Of a stretch of DNA of 64,000 nucleotides, positions 21,051 to 32,391 are shown in pieces. Positions within the stretch are counted from its first letter, which is position 1; each line of letters starts with the position of its first letter. The notes beneath the pieces were generated by a model that saw only the letters and a list, made by a program, of their open reading frames with translations, ran no database searches and had not been told where the DNA came from. The DNA lies in contig JANBPT010000084.1 in assembly GCA_027575765.1 (NCBI GenBank), forward strand, positions 16,324-80,323, in the 5' to 3' direction. Both the position numbers and the translations under genes were made by a program. This DNA comes from Tieghemiomyces parasiticus. Its lineage: Eukaryota > Kickxellomycota > Dimargaritomycetes > Dimargaritales > Dimargaritaceae.

Positions 21051-24039
21051 GGTAACGTGGGGAGGACAGGAATGTCGGAGGGGCTTTGGGAAATGGTTTG
21101 GCGGAAGGTGAATGTACCGGAGGGATGGGAGGCGGGGCGAATAGTACTTAGACAATTGAACCAGTACTAAGAAGAAGTAGCTCGGCACAATTGGGGGGAA
21201 GTAGATGGACTTGAGAAAGCAGTCCTAACCACGCCACTCCTCCTGCCTCGAAGAGGTTGCCCGTGGTGCTATAACCTGTACTGGGGATCCGTGTGAAATT
21301 TCGGATTACATCCCCGCTTCCCTCCCACAGCAAATGGTCTTTTCCCGCATGCAATACTGGCGCAAAAGCCAGTCACGCAGCACTATCGATATGAGTAGCA
21401 GTCAGCCGACCCGCGGGTTGATAAATTGGTGGGAGAATCCACAATCACGTGAGATGCTCTGGATTGGCCCCCCGCCGCCTCTGCCCCGCCACCATGACCT
21501 TTGCCTCATCCGTGAGCCCTTCCCCCCCCCCCCCGTTCTGACAGACCTCGGACTGTAGACTGCACACACCAAGGCCAATCTTACAGTAGATGTAGTGCGG
21601 AGCCAAAGGTTAAAGCCTAATATTGGCAACTAACTGCTGGGAAGTATAGGCCATCATCCCCGCTTGGGAGAAGCCGCTCCTGTCCCACATGGCTAATATA
21701 AAGTCCATTCCAGAGTCATATTCCATTAGTTGTATCAAAATTTTCCTGGTTAATAATAATGTAGTGTATGTGTAAACGGGTATAGTCAGCAGGTAGAAAA
21801 AATGAGGTCAAAATTGGTATCCTAGAATTCGTCCCCCCTCCTAGTTCCGGGTGACGGCGACCTGGGGTTTTATGTCCCCAAGGTCCACAAGTTAAAATAA
21901 ACTCGATAGGAAATAAACTATAGGCTTATGAGAACATGACGTAAAAATGAGGAAGGCTAAGGGTTAAGGCAGCGCGAAGTGCTGCAACCATCACAATAAT
22001 GTGCAGCTTTATATCCTAGTGGTATAATTATCTCGTTTGGGAGGGTGAGGCCCTGAGCTTGATTCATTTGAGCTGCATTTTATGGCAGGTCTTTCCGGTC
22101 GAAAAGGTCGTGCGGCCATGATTATAGTTGACCGAAGTGCAATGCCGATCATGCTGCGAAGAGGCGGCTCTACTTTGATGATCTCAGCTTGCTCCCATTA
22201 GGCCATCCAATGCCAAGCATCCGGGATACGATAGGCCGTAGCACTCGAAAACCTTTTCGTTTGCTGCTTCACTATTAACAGTACCGATAGCCCGACTTTA
22301 GCTGCGCATCGAGAAGCATTCCGGCCGGGCCTTGCCGACGGGTGAAATTGGTGCTGCGTAAAGGCTTTGGAACGGGGGGGGCAGCTTGGAATCCTACAAC
22401 GGTTAGTTGGATAAGGCACACCCTTGAACGGGCAGCTAGGGGCTTTAGTCTCGCTATGAAGCCGCAGGGGGCCGCGCCCCTGGCTAGCGCATCTCGCTGT
22501 ATCAAATGATCTGTATGCTAGCCCATCCAGAAAGTGGTCGGCCACTCTAATTCCCCTCCCAGGAACATCCACTGTGGCCATGAGTGCCCTTGTGGGGTTG
22601 CGTGGCCAAACTACTTTTGAGCTATCCGAAGCGCTTCCCCTGTGTTACTGAATGACGCCGCATAGAGCCCATTACCCAATAACCTGATAATGTAAGCTTC
22701 CAACGATCCATTCCCATCTCGTATCGTTATGTATCAAGATTAACCCAACGATGCCGGGTTCGACATCAGCTCTTTGCCCCATCTAATAGCAGCCGCGCCG
22801 TCACAAAACCAACAGCCGATTAACCCGCGCGGGATTATGCCAAGCGTTGCCCATTGCTGCGGCACATCGCATGCAGTTACACGGACTCAACCGGGAAAAC
22901 AATGGGCCGGCGGGCGGACGAAACTAGGGTGGCAGAGAGTGGGATAAGCTCCCTACGGCTGAAGGCGGGTGCCAGGCCCGTCTCGTGGGGAAGGGCTGCG
23001 GGTCCGGGGTTGTCTTCCCACCTAGGCCGACCGGTCGCTTTAAAACCCGTTCGCACTGCAGGGTACACACGGTGACCTCCCGGTGCTACCTAGAACGGGG
23101 CCCGAGTGCGGTTATTAGTAGCGTACATAGTAAGTAAAGTCGCCCGGCGCCGAGATCTCGACCAGAATCGGGAATCGGGAAAGCTCTCGCCACACAATCC
23201 CTAGCATTTTGATGCGCCGTTTACTATGACGTACGCATGTGGCTTACATACGGGGAGGGAAGTGAGAAGGCCCTGGACACATGCACTCTGCTCTCCCTCC
23301 CGCGCGGCCTATAGCCCAGCATACAGGCATGTAGCGATGGGAGAATAGGCACCGATGAGTAATGACGGTAGCGATACCTCTGGACCTTCACGGCTAGCCT
23401 TATCGTCTCATCTTCTGACCCGTGGGTTCGCGGGTATAAGAATCCCTCGTTACTCCCTCGCTCCACCATCCGGATCCTCTACCTTCTCCTTGGTTTCGCA
23501 CAATTATCTTTCCGGATCATACCCCACGCGACAATCCCTTGGCCCTGCTCGGATCCCCTTCAATCCTCCCTCCCATTGTCCCCCCTAACCAGGCACAACG
23601 CGTGCGTTCCAGTGAGAAGCGTGCATTGAGGACACTGAACTGTCCTTAGCCTCCTTGTTCCTATTGACATCCACTCGTAGCGTGTTCCCTGGGTACGTTT
23701 ATCTTAACGTCTGAAACCCTCCCTTTGCTGCTCGTGCTTCAACCTATCCCAGTTGGTTTTAAACACCAGCCCCCTTCAACGTCTGTTCGACTCGCTTCTC
23801 CCACGTTGTAACCGTGTTTCGCCTAGTCGATTTGGCCACTTCAGCCTCATAATCCAGCCGGAACCTCTGCTCATCACCACTTCTGACGTAATCTAGCTCA
23901 TCCACGGAATCGATATTTACCTATTTACGTTGCACCTCTCGCTTTTCTCCTCTCTCTTCCCCCCCTAGGGCCACGATCCGCCTTTTGAGTATCAGTCTCT
24001 GTCCCCTAGTAGTCCCGCCCGTTTTACACCCGCCCTTCC
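21051..24039. other. 3.0 kb spacer between divergent HGD and CNNM-like genes
   Basis: This should hold two promoters. The strongest landmark is a C13 run (21522-21534). Several 60-130 codon open frames on both strands (e.g. 22198-22581 minus, 23355-23588 plus) have no motif. The ~400 bases upstream of 24040 are markedly C/T-rich, as in other leaders here. I see no RNA gene or transposon. Confidence 0.5.
21522..21534. repeat. C13 homopolymer
   Basis: Thirteen consecutive C residues, the longest mononucleotide G/C run I found in the window. Confidence 0.85.
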
Positions 24040-27000
24040 ATGTCGAAACCTCCTCTACAACCTAGCCATGTGTGCGTCACGATAGCCCGTCGCTCGGCGT
24101 GCTACGCCGGCGCTGCCCTCCTCCTGCTGCTTACTCAGCAACTACCCGTGGCCGTAGCCCACCCGTACGCCCTCGACGTGACTACCACGGACGCTGAGAA
24201 GCTTCCGCAGGCTACAGATATTGGCCGTGCCCATGAAGAACCCGAAATCCCTGCCGGTTCGCCCGACTTTTGGCTGCGGCTCTTCGCTGCGCTGGTGCTA
24301 GTTCTCCTGGGCGGCCTCGTTGCTGGTAAGTTGGATATTTCGATTTAACGCCGTGCTATTGACCGCGTCGCCTTGCCCAACCCCGGCCCTGTAACTCGAG
24401 CTATTTTGTCCCTGCGCTTACTTAGTGTCAGCTCCGAATGAAGTTCAGGGGCCTATAGTTAGTGGCGGTTCACCACCTTTATTAAGGCTGGCTCTAATCC
24501 CTGACTCTTCCCTGTTTCTGGATCGCACATCCTTCTTCCATCCACCAGGCCTTACGTTGGGTCTCATGTCTCTGGACGAAACCAACCTACACATTCTCAG
24601 CGTGTCGGGCGATGAGCGCCAGCGCAAATACGCGGCCCGCATCAAACCCATCCGCAAAAATGGCCACTGGCTGCTTGTGACCTTACTGTTGGTCAACACC
24701 CTCATCAACGAGTCCCTGCCCATCATCATGGACAGTATCTTCGGCGGTGGTGTGACGGCTGTCCTGGTATCCACCGCCCTGATCCTCATCTTTGGCGAGG
24801 TGATCCCGCAGTCCGTGTGTGCGCGCCACGGTCTCATGATTGGCGCATTTTTCGCCTGGTAAGTTGACTAACAGGACCCGGGCCCCTCCCTGCCACCAAT
24901 TAATCAGGCTTTTCGTAATGCTAGCGTTGACGTACTAACCCTCATTTCGCGTATCCCCCTCCCTCTCTTCACATAGGCCCGTTCGCATTATGCGCTGGAT
25001 TCTGGTAAGTACCGTAGTTGTCGTCCGGAATTGGTATTCTTACAATGGAGGCCAACCACGGATCCCTGGTTCAACCCCTCGGCCGAATCCGTCCTGTTTA
25101 GAGAAATGTCGCGTGCCCCCACTGTGGTGGATCAAGGGGTGTCATTAGAATTCGTAAGGGCCTTTCCTAGCAGTGAGGACCCTGCATACCCCGCGCAGAA
25201 CTGTTACAATCAGGCAGTGCTTCTCGAAAACACAGCTAACCCAGGTACCTCCTCTTCATCGCCATGTCGTGCTACCATCCTCCCCTCCGGACCATGGTCA
25301 TTTCCCACTTCGACGACTTCCCCCAGGCCCCACTCGGTTACCCCATGGCCTGCTTCCTTGACTGGCTCCTCGGCGCCAACCACGGCATGATCTACCGCAA
25401 GGCCGGTAAGTTTAACAATTACGATCTTCTCTCTATTTACCTGACGGAGACTCGGAAGGCGAGTCTTGTCGCTTCTGCGGTTGTTCCGCTTTTATCGGCC
25501 GCTCAGTGCTTCTCACCGGCATGATTCCCCCCCCCTCCTTACGCACCTCCCATCCTAACGGTCTATGCTCATATCCACTACCGGCTGCCCACCGTGGTTA
25601 ATACCTAAAATGCAGAACTCAAGGAACTAGTTTCGATGCACGATGCCTCGCACGGCGGCTCGCTCACCCAAGATGAAATCACCATGATCCGCGGTGTCCT
25701 AGAGCTCAACGAGAAGATGGTGATTGACGTGATGACACAGTACCCGTCCGTTTACTCCATCGACATCGACTCTATCATGGACCGCGCCAAAATGACCGAG
25801 ATTATGCGTGCCGGCCACAGCCGCGTGCCCGTCTATGAGGGTAATCGCCGCAACATCGTGGGCGTACTCTTAGTCAAATCTTTGATCCTTCTCGACCCGG
25901 ACGACGCTGTGCCCCTGCGTCGCCTTAAGATCAACCGCATCCCAGCCGTCACCACCAAGACCTCCCTCTTCGACATTCTCAATATCTTCCAGGAGGGTGG
26001 CAGTCACATGGCCCTGGTTTACGAGGCGCCCGAGGTTAACTTTGGTGACGATAACCTGACCATTTCAGACGTTCGCCGCTCCATGGACTCCATGACGAGC
26101 ACCGACTCGCAGAGCCCGCAACTACCCGGCAGCAACACAGGCGGCCACTGGAATGTGTGTGAGCGGCTTCTGGGCGTCATCACGCTGGAGGATGTCATCG
26201 AGGAACTTATCCAGGAGGAGATTGTGGATGAGACGGACGTGTTCATCGACATGCGCCAGAAGATCAAAGTCGTGGGCGCGGTGCGCCACCTGAGCCTGGA
26301 TAAACTGGGCGTCGGTGGCAAGTCTGGGATGTCTAGCGTCGTCCGCTCCGTTAGCCGTAGTGCCGGTGGTTCCGCCACCCCAGGCCCTGCAGTTGGTGGA
26401 TCCACGATGCTGGCCACGCCCGGGGTACCCAACAGCTCGGGCATGCTCGATCCCCTCAAACCCATCAGCGACTCCACTCCGCTGCGCAAGTATGACTCGA
26501 TCCACACCACCGACTCCGGCACGGCCACCGCAACAGCTGTCCCGCGTTCCGAGGTATTGCGCCCGCGGCCCTCGCACCGCAGCGGTCCGCCCGGGTACAT
26601 ATCCCGTGAACGCCTCATCCCACTCCCGTCGTCGGCTGCGACCGCCAAGACCAAGGGCGTGGTTCGCAAGGGTACCGCCTTTAGCTCCCGCCGCCGCGAA
26701 CTACTCCATTCGACCGAGGGCGACGATGACGCACGCCCGACGCTGGTGCGCCCGGTTAGTGAGTACGCGTCCTACCCATCGCAGGACGGTGTATCCGGGG
26801 CCGACGGTGGCCCGCCCCGCCACAACGCCGAATGGGACAACAGCTGCCGTTCGCTGGACGACCAGCGTGCGCAGACCCTCATCACATTAGGTACACCACC
26901 CCGCAACGGCAGTGGGGACGGCCAGGGTGTGCTAAGCCAGAGTCCGCGCGGTAACTACGCCTTCTCGCAGTCGTCGCCGTCCCTACCCACTACCACCACA

Positions 27001-27162
27001 GCCGGTGATCCGGACCTGATCCATATTGGCGAATCCACCCACCTGCCCTCTCGTGTCTCACCGACCTCCCACGGAGACGGCGTCGAGGCCACTTCCGCCC
27101 GCCATTCGAACCACGGCTCGCGCGCAAACTCCGTACATCGTTCGCAGTCGCACCACCCTTGA
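24040..27162 (+). CDS. MAM3: CNNM/Mam3-family metal transporter (DUF21 + CBS pair, 5 exons)
   Basis: A membrane protein of the CNNM/Mam3/CorC family, linked to Mg2+ and Mn2+ homeostasis; the yeast protein is vacuolar. Exons 24040-24325, 24549-24858, 24977-25004, 25327-25405 and 25616-27162 join in phase to 749 residues. The first ~40 residues look like a signal peptide. The DUF21 domain starts at LGGLVAG/LTLGLMSLDETNL and includes RKNGHWLLVTLLLVNTL, IFGEVIPQ and DWLLGANHG. The tiny third exon is 28 nt. The CBS pair spans residues ~250-440 (SRVPVYE in CBS1, GVITLEDVIEEL in CBS2) with an inserted Ser-rich loop. A ~300-residue disordered Ser/Pro/Arg tail ends the protein. Introns are 223, 118, 322 and 210 nt; intron 2 carries TACTAAC at 24933-24939. 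Confidence 0.9.
24933..24939 (+). promoter_or_regulatory. Canonical splice branch site TACTAAC
   Basis: A perfect TACTAAC lies in intron 2 of the CNNM-like gene, 37 bases before its 3' AG (24975-24976). It supports the intron model and a fungal spliceosome. Confidence 0.7.
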
Positions 27163-27979
27163 ATTGTGGTCCCCTAGAGAGTCGTTGCCCGTGAGTATTT
27201 AGAGTATCTAGACTCCTAGTAAGGCCCCGGTTAATCCAATCGCCGTATCCCCCCGCTGTACTGTCTCGGAGGCTCATGTAGGATATCCACGCCTGCATCA
27301 TCAATCCGATCTTCCACCCCTCGTACCCTGCTTGGCTTTACGAGACCCTCAGTACAGGTATCTGATAGTGCACTTGATTTATATGTTTTTATCACGCTTA
27401 TTTCTGTTGGGACCATGGGACTTTTTATCAGAGATTGTAGTGGCTAGTTGACTAAACATTCATACCAAAGTCCACACAAGTGAGCATAATTGAGCAATCG
27501 GGGAAAATGGAGCGTAGTGTGATGTCAGACGGAAGATGGACCTGTGGATTAGGGATTGGGACAAACGGTCCCCGTGGAAGGGCATCGCCTGTTTGCAAAG
27601 CAGGACAGAGGTAGAGAGGTTGGGTGTACCCGGGGCTAGCAAGGATTAGATAGTATTCACGAGCCGGGTGAAGGTGGGGGGGCTAAGAAACAGGCACTGG
27701 CTGCATGGCAAAATGTAAGCCAATCTGGGGAGGATGGTAGTGGTAGGCATTACCGTACACTGCACGATAAGGGAGGGGGACCAGTACCTAAAAATACAAG
27801 GCCCGAATGGGATGGAGCGAGTGCCACTGCCATCAGGACCGGTATATGAGAAACTGACGGTCTTTCCACGGAGCGTGCTGTTGAGGGTGAAATCCGAGCG
27901 GTAAGTGCGCAGAGCGGATGGTGGCCGGGCAGAGCGGGAAGGTACCACTGAGAAGAGTCTGGAGAGCACCTCCTCCCCG
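27163..27979. other. Convergent spacer, CNNM-like gene to BRI3-like gene
   Basis: 817 bases of 3' UTR sequence. An open frame on the minus strand (27646-28518) overlaps the BRI3-like gene in another frame and looks like a shadow. No AATAAA and no RNA gene was seen. Confidence 0.5.
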
Positions 27980-28693
27980 TCAGTCGAAGCGGGCGCCACA
28001 CTTGACACACCGCCGCTCGGTGCTGCAAAGGCAACAGGGTATCCCGCAGGGAAAGCACAGTAGAGCACACAGGACGCCGGGTACGGTGAACTCGGTTTCC
28101 AACTGGTGGTCCCCGCCCTTGGGGCACACAACATAGTTTTGGACGTAAATGACCTGGTAGGCCGGGGCTGGGGCTGCCCCGCCCGGCAGCGGTGATGCCG
28201 CGGGGTCGTGAGGGCTGACCGCACCGTAGTTGGTCGGCATGGCCAGGTGCGGGTTCTGGATATAAGGCGAATGCGGCTGTAGGGCCGGGGCGATATCGGC
28301 CGACGTCGAAGGACCAGCGTGGCCGTAGTGATGGGGTAGAAAGGCCTCGGCATGGGAGGCCGACGCCCGGCCCATTCCGGGAAAATATTCGACAGAGGCG
28401 CCGTAACCTGCGGGTGGCGGTGACCCGTACTTCCAGCCCACCGTACCGGCCGAGGACCGGTCGTCCACGGGGTGGCCCGGGTAGTGCGACGACGGAGCCG
28501 GGAAGTCGCTGGCCTCATCAGCGGGTACCGGGAGGTAGTTGTCGCTGTAGGGCGGGGGTGGGGGGCACGGTAAGCTCTCTGCCGACTCTGGGCGGGTCAC
28601 AGTGTAGGGGGTGGGTTGGTGGGGGGTCTGACGCGGGCCCGGGCTGCCGGCCGGGACAAGGGCTTGACGTTCGTGCGACTCCATGGCACCCAT
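27980..28693 (-). CDS. BRI3/LITAF-like small membrane protein with Cys-rich C-terminus
   Basis: A 237-residue protein. Residues 1-~185 are Pro/Tyr/Ser/His-rich and disordered, with PPPPPYSDNY near residue 45, a PPxY-type motif for WW-domain ubiquitin ligases. The last ~50 residues resemble the BRI3/LITAF zinc-ribbon membrane domain: VVCPKGG, a hydrophobic loop with seven cysteines (GVLCALLCFPCGIPCCLC) and the C-terminal knuckle RRCVKCGARF. The family usually has CPxC in the first knuckle; here it is CPKG, so one zinc ligand is missing or replaced. Relatives act on late endosomes/lysosomes. Two ATGs are possible (28693 and 28684); the second gives MESHERQALVPAG, closer to the BRI3 N-terminus. 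No intron. The family call rests on motif pattern only. Confidence 0.65.
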   Translation of the reverse strand: MGAMESHERQALVPAGSPGPRQTPHQPTPYTVTRPESAESLPCPPPPPYSDNYLPVPADEASDFPAPSSHYPGHPVDDRSSAGTVGWKYGSPPPAGYGASVEYFPGMGRASASHAEAFLPHHYGHAGPSTSADIAPALQPHSPYIQNPHLAMPTNYGAVSPHDPAASPLPGGAAPAPAYQVIYVQNYVVCPKGGDHQLETEFTVPGVLCALLCFPCGIPCCLCSTERRCVKCGARFD

Positions 28694-31600
28694 CGCAGGA
28701 GTAGGGGAGAGCCAGTAGGCAGGCTAGGGCAGGGGGGGAATAAAAGGAGGGGGGGGCAGCGTTCAGCAGTTGGCGGATACGAATAGGAATGGGCACAGAG
28801 TGAGCAGGGGGGGGGGGTAATAATAGGCGTTGCGGGTGGAAATGAGGATGGGGCAACGTATGCCGAGAGTCTAGAGAGTATCACTCCATGGAACCGGCGG
28901 GAAGGCGTAGGAGCCTGAAGGATCCCTGTGAGTAGGAAAGAGGAGTCAGGCGACCAAGCCGCGTATGGGCAGGACGACGGGCCAAAGCTGCTGCGGTCCC
29001 GGGGGAGGTATGATTGGAGCGGAATGAATAGCGGAGATAAGCCAGAGGTGGATTGGGCCGGTGGGCAAACGTAGCCTATATATGCGGGGGGGGGTAGAGC
29101 TAGGCCAGCAGCGTAGAGGAGAGGTGTTGTCGTGGGCCGGTGGCAGCGTTGATAAGGCGTGAGTCTTGAGAGTGTCGGATAGCATTGCCAAGCGAAGGGT
29201 TTCCGTGCGACAGGCTGACGCTTTGCAGCATAGTGAGATGTTGGGCTGCAAGGTCCTTTTCATCAACTCAGTCGCTCACCGGACATGGATTAATGCGACC
29301 AACCACTGTGTTGGAGATTGGAGGTTGGGACTCTAAGGGTGCAGCGGGTGGTAGACGCGGCAGTGGGTATAGTGGAGTGGCTGTTGCTGTGCGGAAGCGA
29401 GAGACGTATGGGTGGTGCACACTTCCGACCAACCGCAACTCGTCTGGTGGGCCTGATACTCACTGAGGATGGAGAGTGCGCTCAAGACCCAATCCGGTTG
29501 AGGCCCTGACGGGTCAGGGTTCAGGAAGTCGGTAGGGACTGAGTGGCCAGGTATGCAAGCGTACTAGCGGTGTGCATGGATGTGCTAGCGTTCACTCAGG
29601 GCCTGCTCTGGGCTATGGGAAGTCGGGCATGGAGCCCAGCAAGGTGTGGTGCAACACCTTAGCCCAGTGTACTGGTACTGGCTGCAGGTCGCAGCTCTGC
29701 CGAGGGCAGGTACTGGGAATGCAAACCTATTGGCCTCCGCAAGGGGTGTTCCCCCCCGCTGGTTATCACCGCCAAGGATGACCAGCGGGTATCCCCTGTT
29801 CTCGTCAATCTACCAAGCTCGTCATGCACCCAGCTCAACGCTTGGGATGGGACACAGCGCACTAGGGGCGGACAGGGTACACATGGTCAAATAGGCTTCT
29901 TATCCGCACCCTGAACAGACTCGAATTAGGCAGGTCTCAAGGGTCTGCGACCCATGGAAACATATATGGACATGCGACCTACCGGGCCATTTATAACTGC
30001 TCGCATCCGGTTACGGCGATCAGCCCTGATGTACCAGGAACCAGACAGGTATCTCTCGATTGGATGGGATGGCACCGGCCGTATGCAACGGGTGTATCCG
30101 GTGCAAGTGGTTTGCGCCGAGGTACTGCCTGCAGCGTGGCGAAGCCATTCCGGACGTAGCGGAAGGTGGCCTACCCGTCCCTTCCCACGTCATTCGTAAA
30201 CCCCGCGTTCCTTTGTGCGTTATCATAGGCCAGCTTTGTCCTGTTGTGAATGAGAATTCCCCAATGGGAAAGCCTGTCCCATGGGGGTGCAGCTGGTGGG
30301 GGCCTATAGAAGATCCGCCCGAATAGGCTTCTGGACAATGGGCGCCAATCGTTCATGAGGTAACGGCAGGAGGAGCCGCCAGGCTGAGGTCAGGGAGAGG
30401 GCGAAAAGAGCGAGGGCCGATCTTGATCGGCCGATGGGCACCAAATAATGGCTCAGGCATGATCTCATTGATATTTATTTTTTTGCTCCAACCGGCCTGA
30501 GGAAGAGGTCAGATAGTTGAAGCTTGGTGTACCATTACACAGCCACGCCCAACGTACTCACCAGGTCAACCGTATGGAAGGGTGGATGGTCTGGAGTGCC
30601 TCGCTGGTCCTCCTTTCACCTCCACCCGCCCAGCCAAGCCGGCTCTATGGAATTCGGCCGGCCTAGCGCGCCCTGTCCGGCTGTCGACAAGGATTGCATA
30701 GGAAGGGAGAGTTGTAACGCATGACATTTTATCATCCAAGGGCTGGGACTGAACGGACCCTGTTCCATTCATATCGATGGTTGCAGAGTTAGGTGGCCAC
30801 GACCCTGACCTGCCGAGTCACGTCACAGATAGCTGTGTGGTCGTCACTCTAGCGAGCTGATGTAGGAGGTAACTGGACTGGACCGTAGGACGAAGGACTG
30901 GGCGCGTGCGCCAGCGAGCCCCTTTCAGATACGCCCGTGCAGGATTGAGATTGTTTTCTCGGCCCGACGCGTTGGTCACGAGCGGCCTGTGGGGCAAAGG
31001 CAGGCCAGATACGGACACAGCGCCGTATCCGCAAGGTGGCAACTCCGCACACCAAACGGCAGTGCGGATCCACCCGGCCGCATGCATGGGAGGAGCTGGA
31101 CGTTGTGATGGCTTCCACCGCCACCTGTGTCAGGGCCTGCTGATATGGCGGGAGGTGGCGTGCTGGACCCGTCACTCCGTGGATGCCAGGGGAGAGAGGG
31201 TGGTGCCTAGCTTGCGGCCCCTCGCCGGTTACCGCGGGATCAGGGTGGATCTCCTGCCCAAGTACGCGGGGGATGATGGCCTTGGCCAACGTGCTGGATT
31301 TAGGTCCGGTCTAACCTTCCGCTATGCAGCCGAGGGCGGAAAGGTTATGCAACCAGCCGCCAATGGGCCGGCCTCGCCGCACCCGTTCTCTGGGCTCTGG
31401 GCTCTTTCTCGCGGCGTCTGGTAGGTATGGGGAGAAAGGCGTAGCCTTGGTAAGCGCTCAGCTCGAAGCCACCCCAGAGGACAAAGACTGATACTACCGA
31501 TCCCCGCCCGCGGGAGCCTTTGCTAATCGGCGCTACGGTATCGGGTCGTAGCTTCCCCCGGTGCCGGTCGGCCTGCTTGCCTGATGGGTCCGTTCTTTGG

Positions 31601-32391
31601 GCATATTTTTAGCCCGTTTGTATCCCCCTCGCCACCGCCGAGGTCTATTTCTGGAGCGCCATCGGGCCGCTACCAGCTATCCACGGACCACCCACACTCC
31701 CGGCCGGTCCTCCGCCTACTGCCCAGGACCCCATACCCCACCTGTACTCCCAATCCTTGCCCCCTCCCGCTAGCTGCCCGGTCTCCTGGTTGGCCTGTGG
31801 CACCGGCAGTGTCGGGTAGCATACCCTCTATTTCTCCGCCGTGGCCTGCGCGTGCTTACAACCAGTGCTTTTCTCCGCGGCTGCTCATCCCGTCCCTCGG
31901 TTCTGGGTGTATGCCTCGCCAGTGCTTTCCTCCGCTTTCTACTAATCGCCCAGCTGCTCCTTCCTTCCCGACCGCGCCCATCTGGCCTGTCCAGCCGTAC
32001 TGTGTTATTGCTTGCGGCCCCTCACCTGGCTCCTGCTCCCCCACTCCGCTCCAATACACTCTATTCGCTGGCCGTTCCTCACCCATCCACACCAACCACC
32101 CGTTACTATTCCCGCAATTCATCTCGGCGGCGAAGGCCCTACCACCCTGCTCCCCCCTCCGCTTTCGCCCCCCGCGCCTTCCTTTAGTTTTCATCCGCCT
32201 GCTCTACTACCGTCGTCCTCATCCCCCATCCCCGCGCCAACCTGTCTGCCCTGCCGGGGTACCCGCACCTCATCGGCTGACGCCCCCTGTTCGGACATCC
32301 ACTCTGTACTACTCCCCTCCTACGGCTCTCTCTACTCGTGGGGGGTGATCCACCGCGTCCCCCTTCCAACTCCCTTCGCGTCCCCTTCGCC
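28694..32391. other. 3.7 kb spacer between divergent BRI3-like and RasGEF-RhoGAP genes
   Basis: The first ~200 bases (BRI3-like promoter) contain a G11 run (28807-28817). The last ~800 bases are extremely C/T-rich and probably are the leader of the RasGEF-RhoGAP gene; a 254-codon Pro/Ser-rich frame at 31584-32348 in that leader is a composition artefact. The open frame at 30906-31424 (no ATG) and its antisense at 30849-31289 show no family motif. Nothing else was recognised. Confidence 0.5.
28807..28817. repeat. G11 homopolymer
   Basis: Eleven consecutive G residues just upstream of the BRI3-like gene. Confidence 0.85.

Noticed and set aside
27646..28518. 290-codon minus-strand frame overlapping the BRI3-like gene
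   Set aside because: It is an alternative frame of the same strand; only the 27980-28693 frame shows the Cys-rich domain.
30849..31424. Overlapping plus and minus open frames in the 28.7-32.4 kb spacer
   Set aside because: The plus frame lacks an ATG; neither has a recognisable motif or a consistent codon bias.
31584..32348. 254-codon Pro/Ser-rich frame before the RasGEF-RhoGAP gene
   Set aside because: It lies in an extreme C/T-rich leader that gives open frames by composition, is out of frame with the main CDS, and has no domain.
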